Positions 1 to 12,573 of a stretch of DNA of 64,000 nt are shown one piece after another. The DNA lies in contig OY718803.1 in assembly GCA_963070105.1 (NCBI GenBank), positions 1,861,007 to 1,925,006 of the forward strand. The letters are read 5' to 3'. The position numbers and the translations under genes were made by a program. The number at the start of each line of letters is the position of its first letter. Position 1 is the first letter of the stretch. The DNA is from Litomosoides sigmodontis (Eukaryota > Nematoda > Chromadorea > Rhabditida > Onchocercidae). A model generated the notes under the pieces. It saw only the letters and a program-made list of their open reading frames with translations. It was not told the origin of the DNA and did no database searches.

Positions 1-277
1 CCAGCAGAGTTGTGTGCAGAGCAATCAGTAGCAAAGAAATTCATTGCAGTTCGCGAGTGGGACCGTGGAAAAGGTATATTTCTTACAAAGAGAATATCAA
101 CAATTTTGTATCTCGGCCTTTCCATACAATTTTTTAATAAGTAGATGGCGTACATATTAAAAGATATTTGACATTTATACAAAATTTCTTATTTCAGTTC
201 TTTATGACAGATGGATCACAAAGCGTCGTGATGAACGTGATGATGAATTTGCTCCACCTTCGAGTTACTTTCGATAA
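1..277 (+). CDS. CCDC174: CCDC174-like protein, C-terminal end (partial)
   Basis: Two exons, 1-73 and 198-277, join across a GTATAT...TTTCAG intron and end at TAA 275-277. The 50-residue tail contains VREWDRGK, then an R/D-rich stretch, then DEFAPPSSYF. This is the order of the C-terminal signature of the CCDC174 (C3orf19) family as I know it, in which HIREWDRGK precedes EFAPPSDYF. CCDC174 is a nuclear coiled-coil protein linked to exon-junction/splicing factors. Only the tail lies in the window, so the coiled-coil body cannot be judged. The reading phase is continuous through the splice (GGA AAA G|TT CTT). An AATAAA at 331-336 is the likely polyadenylation signal. Confidence 0.8.
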
Positions 278-330
278 CATCATTACGCGACTCTCTTTTT
301 AGGATTTCAACTTTTTGTGCATGCGGATTT

Positions 331-336
331 AATAAA
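331..336 (+). other. Polyadenylation signal for the CCDC174-like gene
   Basis: AATAAA 54 bases past the stop codon of the gene ending at 277. Confidence 0.5.
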
Positions 337-824
337 ACTATTTTAAAAATCGTTTTCACCTTCTGACAAACGTTATTTCATCCAATATCTTATATATTTA
401 ACACATGACTTTATTAAATACATGATGTATGAATGAAATTTTAATGCAGGAGGATAATGGTTTTAAGGTGGTTGTCATTTGTATATTCTCATTTTCAATG
501 TGGAAGCACTTCAGAGGTTATCCTACCTGTTCGGAGTTTTTTTATGGCGGGAAATTCTGTACACAGATTTCATTGAAAATAGTTTCGGACGGCTTAGGCA
601 ATTGATAGGACTGTCTTGGCATATAGCACTGTTTAATTATTTAGTAATTTTGTTGTTTATTGCATAGTCTTTTCCTTTGAAGTTTATTTGTCTTAAATTT
701 ATACGTTGGTGGGATCAGTGATATATTGTGGGATCTTATGCAGTATTCTTGTATAATGTTGAACGGATTTGTTAAATTTTAAGTTTTTCACATAACTTTT
801 TAAGCGGAAAGCCTCGAATATTTC

Positions 825-827
825 AGG
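825..827 (+). other. Probable spliced-leader trans-splice acceptor of ran-4
   Basis: TTTCAG|G lies directly before ATG 828 with no usable upstream exon in this strand. A 3' splice site one base from a start codon is diagnostic of nematode trans-splicing. The leader itself is not visible here. Confidence 0.6.
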
Positions 828-2100
828 ATGAACTTTAATCCAAATTTTGAAGAAATAGGGAATGCTTTTATCCAACATTATTATTCAAAATTCGATGTAC
901 AAGATCCTACAGCACGAAGTTCAGGTCTGAGCGACCTTTACGATCCCATGAATTCCTACATGACGTTTGAGGGTGTGCAAGTAAAAGGACGGGATTCTAT
1001 TTTACAGAAATTTGCTGTAAGTGTTTTTATTACTAGAAAAAAATATCAATTTTTCTATAGAAATGTGATATTACCTGATCAGGAAATCGGGTCTCGATTG
1101 ACAGCTCACTATCTATTTTTCTCCATATTACTGAAGTATTATTCTTCGTTAAAAATATGTAGGACCAAAGTAGTATTATCATATAGTAGTATTCGGCTAT
1201 GAATCTTGAAGTCATGGCTTCCTCCGTCAAGCTGGAAGAATAAGATTCAATTCATGTAAGTAGAGGCAGGTTTTACCTGTCACTTTAGTTATTTTGGGGA
1301 GAATCGAAAGCAGAAGGTTGCTAGAAAGCGTTTTGCTTTTCAGAACTTGTAATCTGGGGTTATTTGTGTTCTTGCTACTTTCTGTAGAAACAACTTTATA
1401 GCTGTACTGAACTAAAGGGTAGAAGCGTCACATCGTCTCTTTGCTTCTGATACATTGTCCATTCCCTTTGTTGTTTTTTTAGGCTTTGCCATTTAGAATG
1501 ATACAACGAGCAATAACAAAAACGGATTGTCAACCACTGCCAGACGGGTCCATACTTGTTGCGGTCATCGGACAACTTAAGGTAGCCTATTTTTCTTTCT
1601 CGCGTTACAAAACTTAATGTTTTTCGTAAAGGAATAATTTCAGTGGAGAACTTTAGCGCAAAGTACGAGCGAATTTTATAAATAAAAAATGTCACATAGC
1701 TGTTTATGCCTTTATAATATTGAAAAATTGCTAAAATTTACTTTTCTGTTTCAACGAATTTATAAACAATAAGAAAAGAAATTTTCGTCAGAGATTTTTC
1801 CCCTAGAAGCTGACTTAAATTTTTGGTCGTCGAACAGTAATTGCATAGGTCGTGCACAACTAAGTCAAGTAGGAAATAGCTAAATGTCGTAAAAGGCGTC
1901 TTAACATGAGCGAATTTTGCGAGGCAAGTTTAGTAGTTTTGTAAAACTAATGAGTTCAGTCACGTTGAGTCGAATTAGTCTTTTTTCAGACGGATGATGA
2001 TCCAATTCAGTCATTCAATCATTTTTTTGTGCTTCGTCCTGCAACTGGTTCATTTTTCATCTCAAATGAAATATTCCGCCTAGTGTTACACGATCACTGA
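828..2100 (+). CDS. ran-4: Nuclear transport factor 2 (NTF2 / RAN-4)
   Basis: Exons 828-1016, 1483-1581 and 1990-2100 are all phase 0 and give 132 residues, matching the roughly 125-135 usual for NTF2. Exon 1 opens with MNFNPNFEEIGNAFIQHYY and carries LSDLYDPMNSYMTFEG. Exon 2 has IQRAITKTDCQPLPDGSI. Exon 3 ends FISNEIFRLVLHDH. This is the complete NTF2 cone fold. Known for the family: a homodimer that binds RanGDP and FxFG nucleoporins and returns Ran to the nucleus. The start is fixed by an upstream splice acceptor (AG at 825-826), which leaves a one-base 5' leader and suggests spliced-leader addition. The catalogue of NTF2-domain relatives is wide, but full-length similarity to RAN-4 makes this assignment firm. 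Confidence 0.97.
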
Positions 2101-3248
2101 TGACAGCGTCATATGCCATTAACGCTTTCTTCTTACTTTCTCATTTTTTTTAAAATATAGTTAAATTCTTTTTGTTGCTTTTACCAACTTATGTCGGAGT
2201 TAAGAAAATCAAATGCAATGTTTTGGTGATGTTTACTTTAAATTAAATATTTTGTTATTTTGAACTTTAGGTTTTTCGTTTCCAGCATGTGAATATGTTA
2301 AGACTTCAAAACTGTTTTTTTCTACCGTTTTACATTTTGGTCTAAAGTGAATTAGGTTCAGGATTTTTAAATATATGTTGCATAGATTGTATATCCAAAC
2401 GCAATAATTTTTTTCGTGGGAAGTGATATGAGATTAGAAACGTTTAGCAGTCCTTTCATATCCGTCTATGGAAGGTTATCCTTGATCTCACCCAACATTG
2501 GTATGGTAAGAATAAGCGTTTTCGAGCTCAATCTCTTCGTCATAGTTTGGTAAAAATTTTATGGCAAATCCCTGTCCCTTACCACATTTTTTTGATGACA
2601 GCATGTTGCAGTTCATGCCGTGATTATTTTTTGTTGCGTTACGGTTCTTGATAGTGAGACTCTGTGCTCAATCTTATCATTCTCTCTTATTTTTTGACTT
2701 TTTGAAGAAATTGTTTCCCAAATGTTAGTGTTCCAGTGTGTGATGTGTACTGATATCAGTAAACGTATTTCCATGACAAAAAAGAACGTCATCTCTCGTA
2801 TTCTTTATTACAATATTCGGATAATATATATTTTATCCTTTTTAAAATTTTGTTGGAATTTATGAAGTACGTGAAAATTTCCAGTTATTATGAAGAGCTC
2901 TTTAAATTGTGTCAGTAATTTCAGTTTTATTAAAATGAAGCAATATTGCTTCCACAATTTTTAAGCTCTCCAGATGAAAATATTTCAATTGTCCCTTTTT
3001 CATGCTGTAATATTTATAAATTACGCTTTTCTTGAATGAAACGAAAAACATTTGTTCTTACCTTCATCTATCCATTTAGTTTAAAACCAGAGATATGATC
3101 TAACTACTGTTAACGGAGTCACTGAAACGGGTTAAAGATACTGGTTAAAAAGGATTTCATATGCTTTAAAATGATGCGGAAAAAACAATTCATTTATTTG
3201 TAGCAAAATTTTTTGTGTTGGTGAAAAGATTGTAATGCTCGAACGTCG
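2101..3248. other. Intergenic, NTF2 to TMEM208
   Basis: AT-rich non-coding sequence with no frame that resembles a protein family. It contains the NTF2 3' UTR, for which no clean AATAAA was found close to the stop, and the upstream region of TMEM208. Confidence 0.5.
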
Positions 3249-4930
3249 ATGAGCCCAAGCGGGAAATCGAGTAAAGCTGCAACACGTGGCCAAAAGCAGA
3301 TTTTTGAAGAGAACCAAGCTGTAATACTGCATTATTCGGTTGCTGCCATATTGTCATCGGTAAGTAGATCATAAATTTCTTTTTGTTTTAGCTCAGTACG
3401 AGAAGTTACTTTATGTGTGTAATTTATTGTAATGATCTTCATTGGGCTGTGGGTCTCCCAGTACAATAATTTGTAATTTTAAATTGGAACTGTAACGTTT
3501 GAATTTTCAAATGATTAATAAATCCGGAAGTACATTACCTATTATTTAGCAGTAGACTATGTTTTGAGCAATAACTCTGGTTAAACTATTGGTTATATTC
3601 ACCTGAGGAAATAAATTTAAAGGGTATAAGTAAGACACTGCCAATCGGCACAGTTTTATTACATGGCATGCATTACATACACACATTGGAAGAAAGCTGA
3701 AAGTACATTAAATAACTTATTTTCAGCTTATTGCCTCATGTTTTTTTTTATTTATTTGATCATAGTTGTTCTTATATTTTATAAAAAATTGAAAACTGTA
3801 TGAAAAATTTTTATGATTTTATCGCTTAAACTCTAGGTTTTATTTTGTTTTTCGTTACATATCGATACGATCAGCTCTTATAATACACACTTATTATTTT
3901 CGTGATATTTTAAAAAATTATCGCCTTTTTGATATCTGAAGGTAAGGTTACGTTTTGCAGGTTTTCTGTTCAATGATTTCGCTATTTTTCCTTTCACGGA
4001 CAGCATGGGAATGGGTATGTTTTCCTGTGACCTTTTATATTACTGGATAAATACTTGATAAATAGCGCATCGCTTCCAAATTTCTAAAGCATACTAAGTT
4101 CTGGCGTCTGTTAAGTATAGATTAAGTCTACTGTACATGTATCTTTTTTGTGACATATAGATCTCTCATTCATTATCATTTGCAAGATAATCAATTCCAA
4201 CTTCACAACGTTCATGACATTGGGATGATTTCCAAGAAATCTAAGGTTGATTCCAAGAAACCAAGAAAAAACAAGAAAAATTTGGATTTTGTAGTTCTAG
4301 ATTTAATATTGTTTTGAAAAGAACTCTTTTGAGTTGCCATCTTTTTTTATAGTTTGGATTTTCGGTTTGCTGTGTGCTTCAAGTTGCAGCTATTCTAACT
4401 ATGCGTTCTATGGCAAAATGTCGTCGTAACGAAAAAGGGCAAGTAACGGACGCGGGATTGGACCTGAATCAGCCGGATGCTTTTGGGGAGTTGGTAGTTT
4501 GCATGTTTTGATCATGAATAGTAAACATTTGTGCAGCATTTATGCATTTAGATTATCACTCTAGCCTTTCCTCTTTTGCCCATCAACAGTTGAAAGGGAA
4601 CAAATTTTCAAACAGGAAATAAAATCTTAAGTTTCAGTTGACCCAACATTCAACTGGATGTTTCAAATTTACTTTTACAGTGATTCTGCAAGTCTTGTGA
4701 TTTTCTGTAATTATTTCAGGTACTGTAAGGATGTAGTAATTCTGTGTTCATTCATTGCGACAGTAGCTACCATTTGGTCCAGAATTTTATGGCTTTTATT
4801 ATTAATTCCGACTTATATATTGTACAAATTATGGAAAGTGGTCATTGGACCATGGTTTTTCGCACAACGACCCCAGCAAGAAGAAGAAAAGAAAGTAAAA
4901 AAACGTGATAGGAAGTTACGTAAAACATAA
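3249..4930 (+). CDS. TMEM208: Transmembrane protein 208 (SND2 homologue)
   Basis: Exons 3249-3359, 3961-4014, 4353-4489 and 4720-4930 give 170 residues (human TMEM208 is 173). Exon 1 has the family's RGQKQIFEEN near the N-terminus. Exons 2 and 3 encode the first hydrophobic hairpin. Exon 4 starts YCKDVVIL, continues through a membrane segment (about residues 112-132), reaches VVIGPWFF and ends in a Lys/Arg-rich cytosolic tail. Known for the family: an ER membrane protein of the SRP-independent SND targeting route, also linked to autophagy and ER stress. The exon 3 donor is the weak GTTGGT. It is required because the stronger-looking GTAGTT two bases further breaks the frame. The gene sits between ran-4 and SMPD4 on the same strand. 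Confidence 0.9.
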
Positions 4931-5850
4931 AAGTATTATTGTACTAGCGTCGTGATATTTTGAACTTTTTGAGACGAAATTACACATCAGTAAGTTCATT
5001 TCAGTAAAAATCTGTGTTCGTGATTTATGATGATATCAGCTTTAGAAAAAGTTTACTCATCAGTGAATTGGCTTTTGCTAACAAAATTAATTGTACATGA
5101 TTTATATTTGTAAAGTGTTTTAAAATGAGTTGTGCGCATTCAAAGTCATTTTATCATTCCAGCTTTTTTTTTTGAATTCTTCGGATGTTTTACTATTTCC
5201 ATTCATTTTTCGGAACTTCATTTACTTTAATTTCTAAAAATTTTTGTCACTAAATGGGATTAGATTTCCAAATATCCCACAAAAAACTTTTATCAAACAG
5301 AATTTGTTATCATTATTACCCAGTTTTCGGTGAATTATATTTCTATGTTACATAGTTTAAAATTTATCGAAAATGGTGGTAGGGTTTTTCTCCGTTATAA
5401 TAATCTCCAAATTATAAATATTGTCAAAGCGTTCATAGTAATACTGGAGGAGCAATACTGTGTATCTGCTTTTATATATCTCTCGAATTATGTATCTGTT
5501 TCTACATATTTTTTTGCGATTGATGGGATAGCCTTTGTTAAAATATTTGCACTGCTAGAGTGTTCATGTGATTTTTAGAATGTCTTCTCGTTTTTAATAC
5601 TTAATCTTGCATAATCTTAGAGAAAAGTATAACTGGGCTTTAGTGTAGCTGAAATAACCGTATAACCTCTTGTATTTACAAAAAATGAACAACTAATGGA
5701 CAGGAAATGAGCATTTCTTTTCGTACAATTTAAAAATTAACGGTGAGGGCTCTTACTGTTAGTGAAATGATTATACTTCCTTGTAATCGAATCAAATGTG
5801 GTCATTTTGCTTAGTATTTATGATAATTTACATCCAATAATTTTTTAAGA
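4931..5850. other. Intergenic, TMEM208 to SMPD4
   Basis: TMEM208 3' UTR and the SMPD4 outron. It ends in TTTTTTAAG|A directly before ATG 5851, a possible trans-splice acceptor. The open frame at 5330-5578 has no recognisable family. Confidence 0.5.
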
Positions 5851-8800
5851 ATGGATATGCATGGTAGCTATCCATCACGCTTATCAATTGCCTGCAATGA
5901 GCTGCTGCCTCGAATCCAAAATCAAAGTTGTACAGTGGACACGTATTTCCTGCAGTCGTCAATCGACCGTATTTTCAATGATTCACAAATCGACCTTTTA
6001 TCCGTATTACTGCATCCACGAATAAGCGATTCAGTAAATGAATATGATCAAGTGATTGAGTTGATTGGCCCAAATTCCGTTATATTCAAGGGAAGCTTTT
6101 GTTTTCTTGATATTTTATTTATATTGACTTTGCTCTTATCAGTCTTGTATAGTCCTATGTATAATATTAGTAATTGAGTTAATATGTGAGCGCTTCATTG
6201 CAGCGATTTAGGTAAACGTTTGATCACTTTGTATTGTGTTCGAAAGTTGAACTAAATTAGAAATTACGGATGGGAAGGGAAGTATGCATTCTACATTTCA
6301 GGCGTCGTTGGAATCAAACATTGAAATTTTTGAATACTTTATGACCTCTTTTTGCCGACATTTGGAGCGTAGTTCATGCACATTACCGCTGAAAATTGTA
6401 CAAGAGAGCGTCTATATGAGACTTCTTGCCGATTATGTTTGTTTTATGATGCCCGTGAATGAGGAAAATCCAGTTAATGCACCAGCGAAAAAAATTCATT
6501 CTGAAAATACGATGAGTAGCTACAGCACACCGCTAAATCTTTTTAAAGAAGTGAGAAAATTTTTTCTTGTTTGTCTTAATTTTATATGTCACAAAAATTA
6601 CGCAGCCATTCAGTGTTTTATGGTTAAAGTGGATATACGTCAAGTCCAACTTTTGTTTCTGAGTCACTAATATAAGCGCTTCCGTTATTTGAGTCGTTAA
6701 TTTTTGAGTTGTATAGTCTAAATTGGCTTATGCTAACTAAAGCTAGTCTCAGCGAAGTTAAAGTAATGTTTTTCGACTTTATTTCAAGTTTTTGGAAATC
6801 ATCCATTGTACCTGTTTTCTTGTTCTCGCTTACATTACTTCTCAAGCTTAACTTTGCTGGCTGTAGATTGCGTTGCTTCGGTAGCATACCTAAATTGTAT
6901 TAGTCGTGTATTTTCCGTGATACACTAGTCATTAGTCAATGATTTAATTTTGTTAACAGTTATAACTTATGATATTTGTTTTATATATTTTGCGAACTCT
7001 ATCATTATAGGAAGCTTTAAGACGATATGCGCTTTACCCTTCATCACATTCCATTGGGACATTACGAACTATGACGCAGTCTATTTCGCCACATTTTCTG
7101 ACATTCATATGCATTCTTGTTCGCTCATACTGCTCGCTATCAAACTGGCCGACTGATTATCGTTTTATCGCTTTAAGGTTAACTTTATTAATCTTTCTGA
7201 ATATCATCTCATGTTTCATTACTAGAAAGTGTTTTAAAATTTTAATTTACTCACGTAAGGTGTAGGTTATGTTTACTCCTCCTTCAATTTCCTTTTTATC
7301 ACTTTCGACTTTATGTCTAATGCGGTGTGATTTTTTACTGAGTCTTTTAAAGAGTTAGAACTATAGTGTTTCTATTTCAGATTTGTTCTTAAAGAAATTC
7401 ATGTGTTTTCTCTTGCTAAATCAGAAGAGTTGAGTTTCTCCCAATCAAAACTTCAATTGCAATGGAATGCACCATTTGCGGATGAACTTTTTGATTTTTT
7501 CTTGTCATTATTTACTCGTTGGCCACCAAATCCGTCGTTTACCAATCTTTTCGGTTATTTTTCGTAGTCTAATCTTCATTTATTTGCATTTTGCACAAAA
7601 ATGTTTATTAACTTTATTTAGGCAACCAAATCTACTTTCTTCTGAATTGCGCTAACTTGTCTACACGAGTAACATGTTTTAAGCTACACGATAGGATATT
7701 ATTTTCAGATATTTGGGTCACATGGATCCGACCTTGGCGTTACTGTGATAATGATCTACAGCGTATTATGTCATTCGTTCATTCCAATCGTCGTTTTTAC
7801 GTAGAATTGTCAGATGTGTTCTGGCGACGGAAATTTTCACTTGAATCCAAAGGAGATATAGAGAATTTAGCTTCATATATTTGTATTTTGACATCTTCTG
7901 ATATGGTTGAGGTAAGCTTTTTGTAATTTGAGATCCAAATGATTTTTAAATTTGGATATGGAGAAGGTGTGATAGGAAACTTTTGAAAAATCTGTGAATG
8001 ATGTCATCTTAATCTTTACGTAATTTGTTTACTGTTTTTTCCCTCTCAAGAAATCAAACCATATATCTTATCTTGGTTGGGAATCTAGAAAATTTAAATA
8101 GTGCAAAATTTCAGTGCGCATCAATATGGATTGTGTTTTTTTGAATAATGATTTTTTCCCTTGGCCGGATGTATTTGTTCATTCACAGGAATAAAGATAA
8201 AGGGATTCAAATGAAAATTTTTCTAACTGATAAAAGGATTTTTGATAAATGTAGCTCTCAAAGAAGTCAATATTATAGTATATGTATCGTACTGAAAGTT
8301 TGTACAGGTATACGAGACATTGGAATATGACTTGGAACCAAATGTGCTTACTTTAATGAATTCGTTGAAAGAGGGTGCGGAAAATTTGTGTTCGAGGGTG
8401 GTGAAGGATGAAGAAAAGTTGGCAAAAGCAGGCTGGTTTCAGCGCACGTTTGTTTGCATTGGTATGGCTTTTGCTTTTAAAAACTTGTTTGCTTATTCAA
8501 CGTAGAAAATAAACGAATTTTTTTGGTAGATATAAAAAGCGGAAATGATTGTTGATATTGGTTAGAACTAGAATACAATGAAATGGTCTGTTTTTTCAAT
8601 GTTAAAATTCATTTTGTTATTTGGTCCTTGCACTCTTTTACAAATGTGTTTATACATGTTTGTTATGTTTACCTAATAATGGTGTAAATTTGCTGCGTAT
8701 GATGAAAATCAATGTATAATTTTTGATATTTTGAGAATATATGTGTAACAGGAAAATCTCTGGCTTTTCCTAAATGATATTTTTTAAAATTACTACGATC

Positions 8801-9772
8801 GAATTACAAAATGCACTCGAATTACTTAAAGAAAATCCCAGTAACAAGAAATTTTTCGGTTTACAAATGCAAACGTTCATAAACTATTTAATTTGAATAT
8901 ATTAACTATTTTATTGTTGCAGAGGAGGAATTGCTTTTGTCAGAACGCAAAAAGGCTCTCGAAGCATTGGAGAGGCTTATTATGGATGCAAGTAGAGCTA
9001 TATCTGATTCGAGTTGTAGCGGATCGCAAAGTGTCACTGTCAGTACCAGAGCAATATCAGCAAATGAATCTCCAGTTAGTACCTTTAGCTGGCTTATTTT
9101 TACGAGTGGCTTATTTTTTGCCAGAAAGTTGTGTGATGATAATTGTTATATCACCAGTTGCGTCAAACAATAGTTAATTCAGCGATTCTTTGCCTATTCA
9201 CAACCATAAGTGCAACAATAAAACAGTTAATATATTGGGAAAGAATTTTAGTGTGAATTTTTAAAGGAATTGTAATCGTATAAAATTTGATTGAAAGCTT
9301 GTTAGTTAATGAAAATTTTCGAATTTTACAAATTTTGTAAATTTAAATTGATTTATAGGTTTCTCGTGGAATGTATCGTCTTGATTATTCAAATTGCTGG
9401 AAAGCAATGCCGGTAATTATTTCATCACTTCGTTCTGGTGAAGCTCGGTGTTTGTCCAGACTACTGTGCCAGGTTTCTAGGATCATTAGTCATATCTCAT
9501 TTATTCAACATCTTTCGAAATGTTACGGAGATTCCACACCGACTGGTTTTATTGCTCGGCTCTTGCTTGATCCGGAATATTCTAATGTCTCTGTTCTGGC
9601 GCATTCATCAAATACTGCGGTCCAAAAACCGTGTCTCAATTTGCGTTACTTTGCGTACTACCGTAATTTAGTACCAATTTGTTTTTTCTTAATTATGCTT
9701 TTCTTCCTCCCCGTTTCTTATTGCTCAGCAGCATTACTGTGCATGGTGTTGTGTAGCAAATTTTTGTTCTGA
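5851..9772 (+). CDS. SMPD4: Sphingomyelin phosphodiesterase 4 (neutral sphingomyelinase-3) family protein
   Basis: Supported exons: 5851-6078 (donor uncertain), 6302-6550, 7011-7177, 7381-7553, 7709-7911, 8308-8461, 8923-9074 and 9359-9772. Matches to SMPD4 run in order: VNEYDQVIELIGPNS; ADYVCFMMP; FVLKEIHVF; WVTWIRPWRY (family W-x3-QPWRY); a linker with LEALERL; LDPEYSNVSV; and LNLRYFAYYRNLV leading into a C-terminal hydrophobic anchor that ends CMVLCSKFLF. Known for the family: an ER/nuclear-envelope protein with neutral sphingomyelinase activity, bound to nuclear pores. Unresolved: exon 6302-6550 ends and exon 7011 begins in phase 0, and the coding segment around 6700-6880 cannot be joined in one frame (fragments FWKSS and FLEIIH are in different frames). 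The region between 6078 and 6302 also lacks about 60 residues present in human SMPD4. Confidence 0.85.
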
Positions 9773-10572
9773 TTCCATACATTCAAAAGCAAACATTTGG
9801 TAAAGTTATGTTAAGCTTATCGCGACAACAGGAACTTTTGCCAAGTAAAAGTGAAACAGGTATTTATTGTTATTGTTGATGGTCAGGTGCATTATTTTGT
9901 TGCAACCATTATTTAAAAACTAGAACAATTTTTATGCCGGTAAAAATGCTTTCATCTTGTCGCTTTGCGTTGTATTATCATTTAAAATACTGTGGCTTTA
10001 TCACCATGTATGGTAAAAATTTTATATTAACCCAATTTCTTTCTGTAAATTATTGTTCTTTCGATGTTGGTTTTTTTTTGCATCGTTTTCTCTATTGCAA
10101 TAAACTTCATAATTTTTAAATGTAATGATGCATGTATTGGACTGTTTGTTTTCCGATTTACAATTTAAATTTATTTTTAAAATATCGTTTTGGCGCCAAA
10201 ATATCGTTAAATCAAATCATTAGTGTCTGTTATGAGTAATGTTTTTTATAAGATCATTCTGATGACTTCATACATTTTCAGCAGAATGTGTTAAAGATAA
10301 TAAGCTTTGTAAGATGTGGATCGTGAGAGCATCAGTAAGGAAATTACACCATATGTGCTCATTTTGTGTATGGAATTTAGTAATTGAATAGCATGGTGGA
10401 ATTATCTTAATAGAATGGCCACCTCACAAAGTGAAAGTGACTTCCGCCATAGAAACCGCTAAAATATCTGTGCACGGAGCCCTGAGGATCAAGATTACAG
10501 ATGAGTATGTAACTAAAATTTGGAAGCAAATTTAATCTTGGAATATTTACAGGGACAAATAAAACATTTCTA
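9773..10572. other. Intergenic, SMPD4 to XTBD gene
   Basis: SMPD4 3' UTR with an AATAAA at 10099-10104, then non-coding sequence. ATATTTACAG at 10543-10552 is a likely trans-splice acceptor 20 bases before the next start codon. Confidence 0.5.
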
Positions 10573-12573
10573 ATGGATGAATTTTTAAATATAAATAGCT
10601 TGGATAGCTTGAGAGCAGTACATGAAAGTGATCAGCAATGGAGGTTACGACGAATGTTTCTTGAGCGACATATTGCCGATTATCCAAAAAATCGTCTTCT
10701 CTGTCTTGCACAAGTCTTTTGTAACATGATTTCTCTCGGCTGCACGTAAGTTTTCATCGACTGTTTATGTTTTGACTTTTATACTAATGCATTAATGTTG
10801 ATATTATGGGAGATAAAAGCGGCTTGCTTGTTCGTGATAAATCAGATTGATGTGGCTTTGTTAAACGACAGCTACATTTTATTAGGAACGCAATCAACTT
10901 TACTACATAATCATTGTTGCTTTTGGGTAGCAATTGAGGGAAAAAGCTAATGATTGGCATTTGGTTTAACAGTTTCATCAAGAAATTTTCAAATTTCGTT
11001 AGTTCACCTTAACATCACTCTATTGCTTTTAAGAATATTTCTGTGGATAAAATTGAAGGATATGTATGCCTTAATACCGATCCCTAGAATATTAATGAAC
11101 AGATAGACATTCGCAAAAAAATGTAAAATCAATTGAAGAGAATTATTTCCTAATAAATATAGATAAACTGAAACGATAAGCTTTGCAAGTGTAACCATCT
11201 TTGCAGGTATGATCAAGAATTGATGAAGACAGTCAGGGAAATGGGTGCAGGGTTGTGCGGAGTACGTAAGATTTGTATCTTTTTAAAAAAGATGAATTTG
11301 GAGTTTGATGATGAAGGCGAATATTTTTTTGAGATAGAAGCGCCAGAAATTTTGCACACTATAGCAATTTTTTGAGGAACGTAAACGAACTTCTGAGCAT
11401 GACTCCGTCAAAGCATCTGTTTCGAAGAAAGCAAGATTAGACTCGAAAAGTGGCAGTGTTATTAGCGAAGATTCACCATGTGCTTTGAAAAGGAAGGTTC
11501 GCTTGAATTTATATGGAAAAACTTAAAAGTTTATGTCATTATATACGCAATGACTCAGGTGCTTCTAATTTAGAATTCAAAAAGTTTTAGTCAGAAACAT
11601 CGAAAATTTTGGCGAAGTCTTCTGTCATGATACACTATTCAATAACAAACGGTGTACTGCATTTGCAGAGCTTTCTGCTGTTAAGAGCGCAGTTGACAGT
11701 TCTTGAGAAGGGAAGTGAGCCACTCGTTTCACTCAATCAACTAACTTCTCGACTAAAATACAAGTGGGAATTAAAGAGTGTTGAAAATGGCAAATCAGTA
11801 CTTCTTGTAAATGATGTCATTGTTTTGGAAGGAATTTTACCGGCATGGAATGATAACGATGCAAAAAATTTTGCTGCTGCAGCTGCTTTAGCATCCCTGT
11901 CAAGAGTATGACCTTTTTTTTTATTACTCTCTTCCAGCCAAAAATGATTTCGAAAAACGGAGACATTAATTGTTACTTTCACAGCCATGAAGAAAACAGA
12001 AATCGATTTGATACATACTACATAAAGTTTCCTAGAAATTGGCATTTAACAATTTTATTGATTACTGGATGTATAAATTTAGCGGCATTATAGGAAGATA
12101 GGGAAGTGCGTGCAAAGGGTGGAAAATTTGAACTGTGCAAAGGTGATGATGGTCCGTCCGACTTTTATATGTCCTACCTTATGGATCAGTTGAAACTGGC
12201 TGTTAAAGTGACGCCTACCAGTGGAACTTCGTTCGATAAATTGGAAAGCGGTCTTCGTGCAGTTCGGATGCCTCTGCGATATGTTGCCGAACGGGGAACT
12301 GGGTGTGTTCTTCTTTTGCGTGCTGCTTCTATTTCTTTTCACTTTAAAAGTTGAAATACCTGATATTCAAGTCCAAATTATTTCAGATGGGAACAAAAAA
12401 TATCAATAAATGCACTAAATGTTCAATTAGCAAGTGCTGTGTTACGGAAAGGCGAGTGCAACAAAAGTCGAGAGAAAGAACGAAAGGATGATCTAGCTAG
12501 CGTAGTGATCCAAAGACTCAGTGATTCTAATTTTGAACTTATCCCCAATAATATTGGGTATATACTCCGTTAG
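10573..12573 (+). CDS. XTBD-domain protein, CDKN2AIP/PAXT-1-like
   Basis: Likely exons: 10573-10745, 11207-11261, 11377-11496, about 11595-11905, 12094-12302 and 12387-12573. Exons 1-2 encode an XRN2-binding (XTBD) domain: ESDQQWRLRRMFLERH, IADYP, LAQVFCNMISLGCTYDQEL, then an EMG helix. A charged Lys/Ser linker with KKARLDSK (possible nuclear signal) follows. Exon 4 gives LTSRLKYKWELKSVENGKS and AKNFAAAAALASL, which look like a double-stranded-RNA-binding fold. Human CDKN2AIP has the same XTBD then dsRBD order, and C. elegans PAXT-1 is an XTBD partner of XRN-2. A role in binding or stabilising nuclear XRN2 is inferred. The exon 3/4 junction is uncertain: the frame of the dsRBD exon (TSKILAKSS...) needs a one-base leftover, or a further short intron near 11625. 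Start and end exons close in phase. Confidence 0.75.

Larger units (their letters stand above)
278..827. other. Intergenic, CCDC174-like to NTF2
   Basis: This holds the 3' untranslated region of the upstream gene and the outron of NTF2. The stretch ends with ATATTTCAG at 818-826, one base before the NTF2 start codon. That is a classic nematode trans-splice acceptor. The short open frame at 479-667 has no family match and is not called. Confidence 0.6.

Noticed and set aside
479..667. 62-residue frame between CCDC174-like and ran-4
   Set aside because: Lies in untranslated or outron sequence. No similarity and no splice context.
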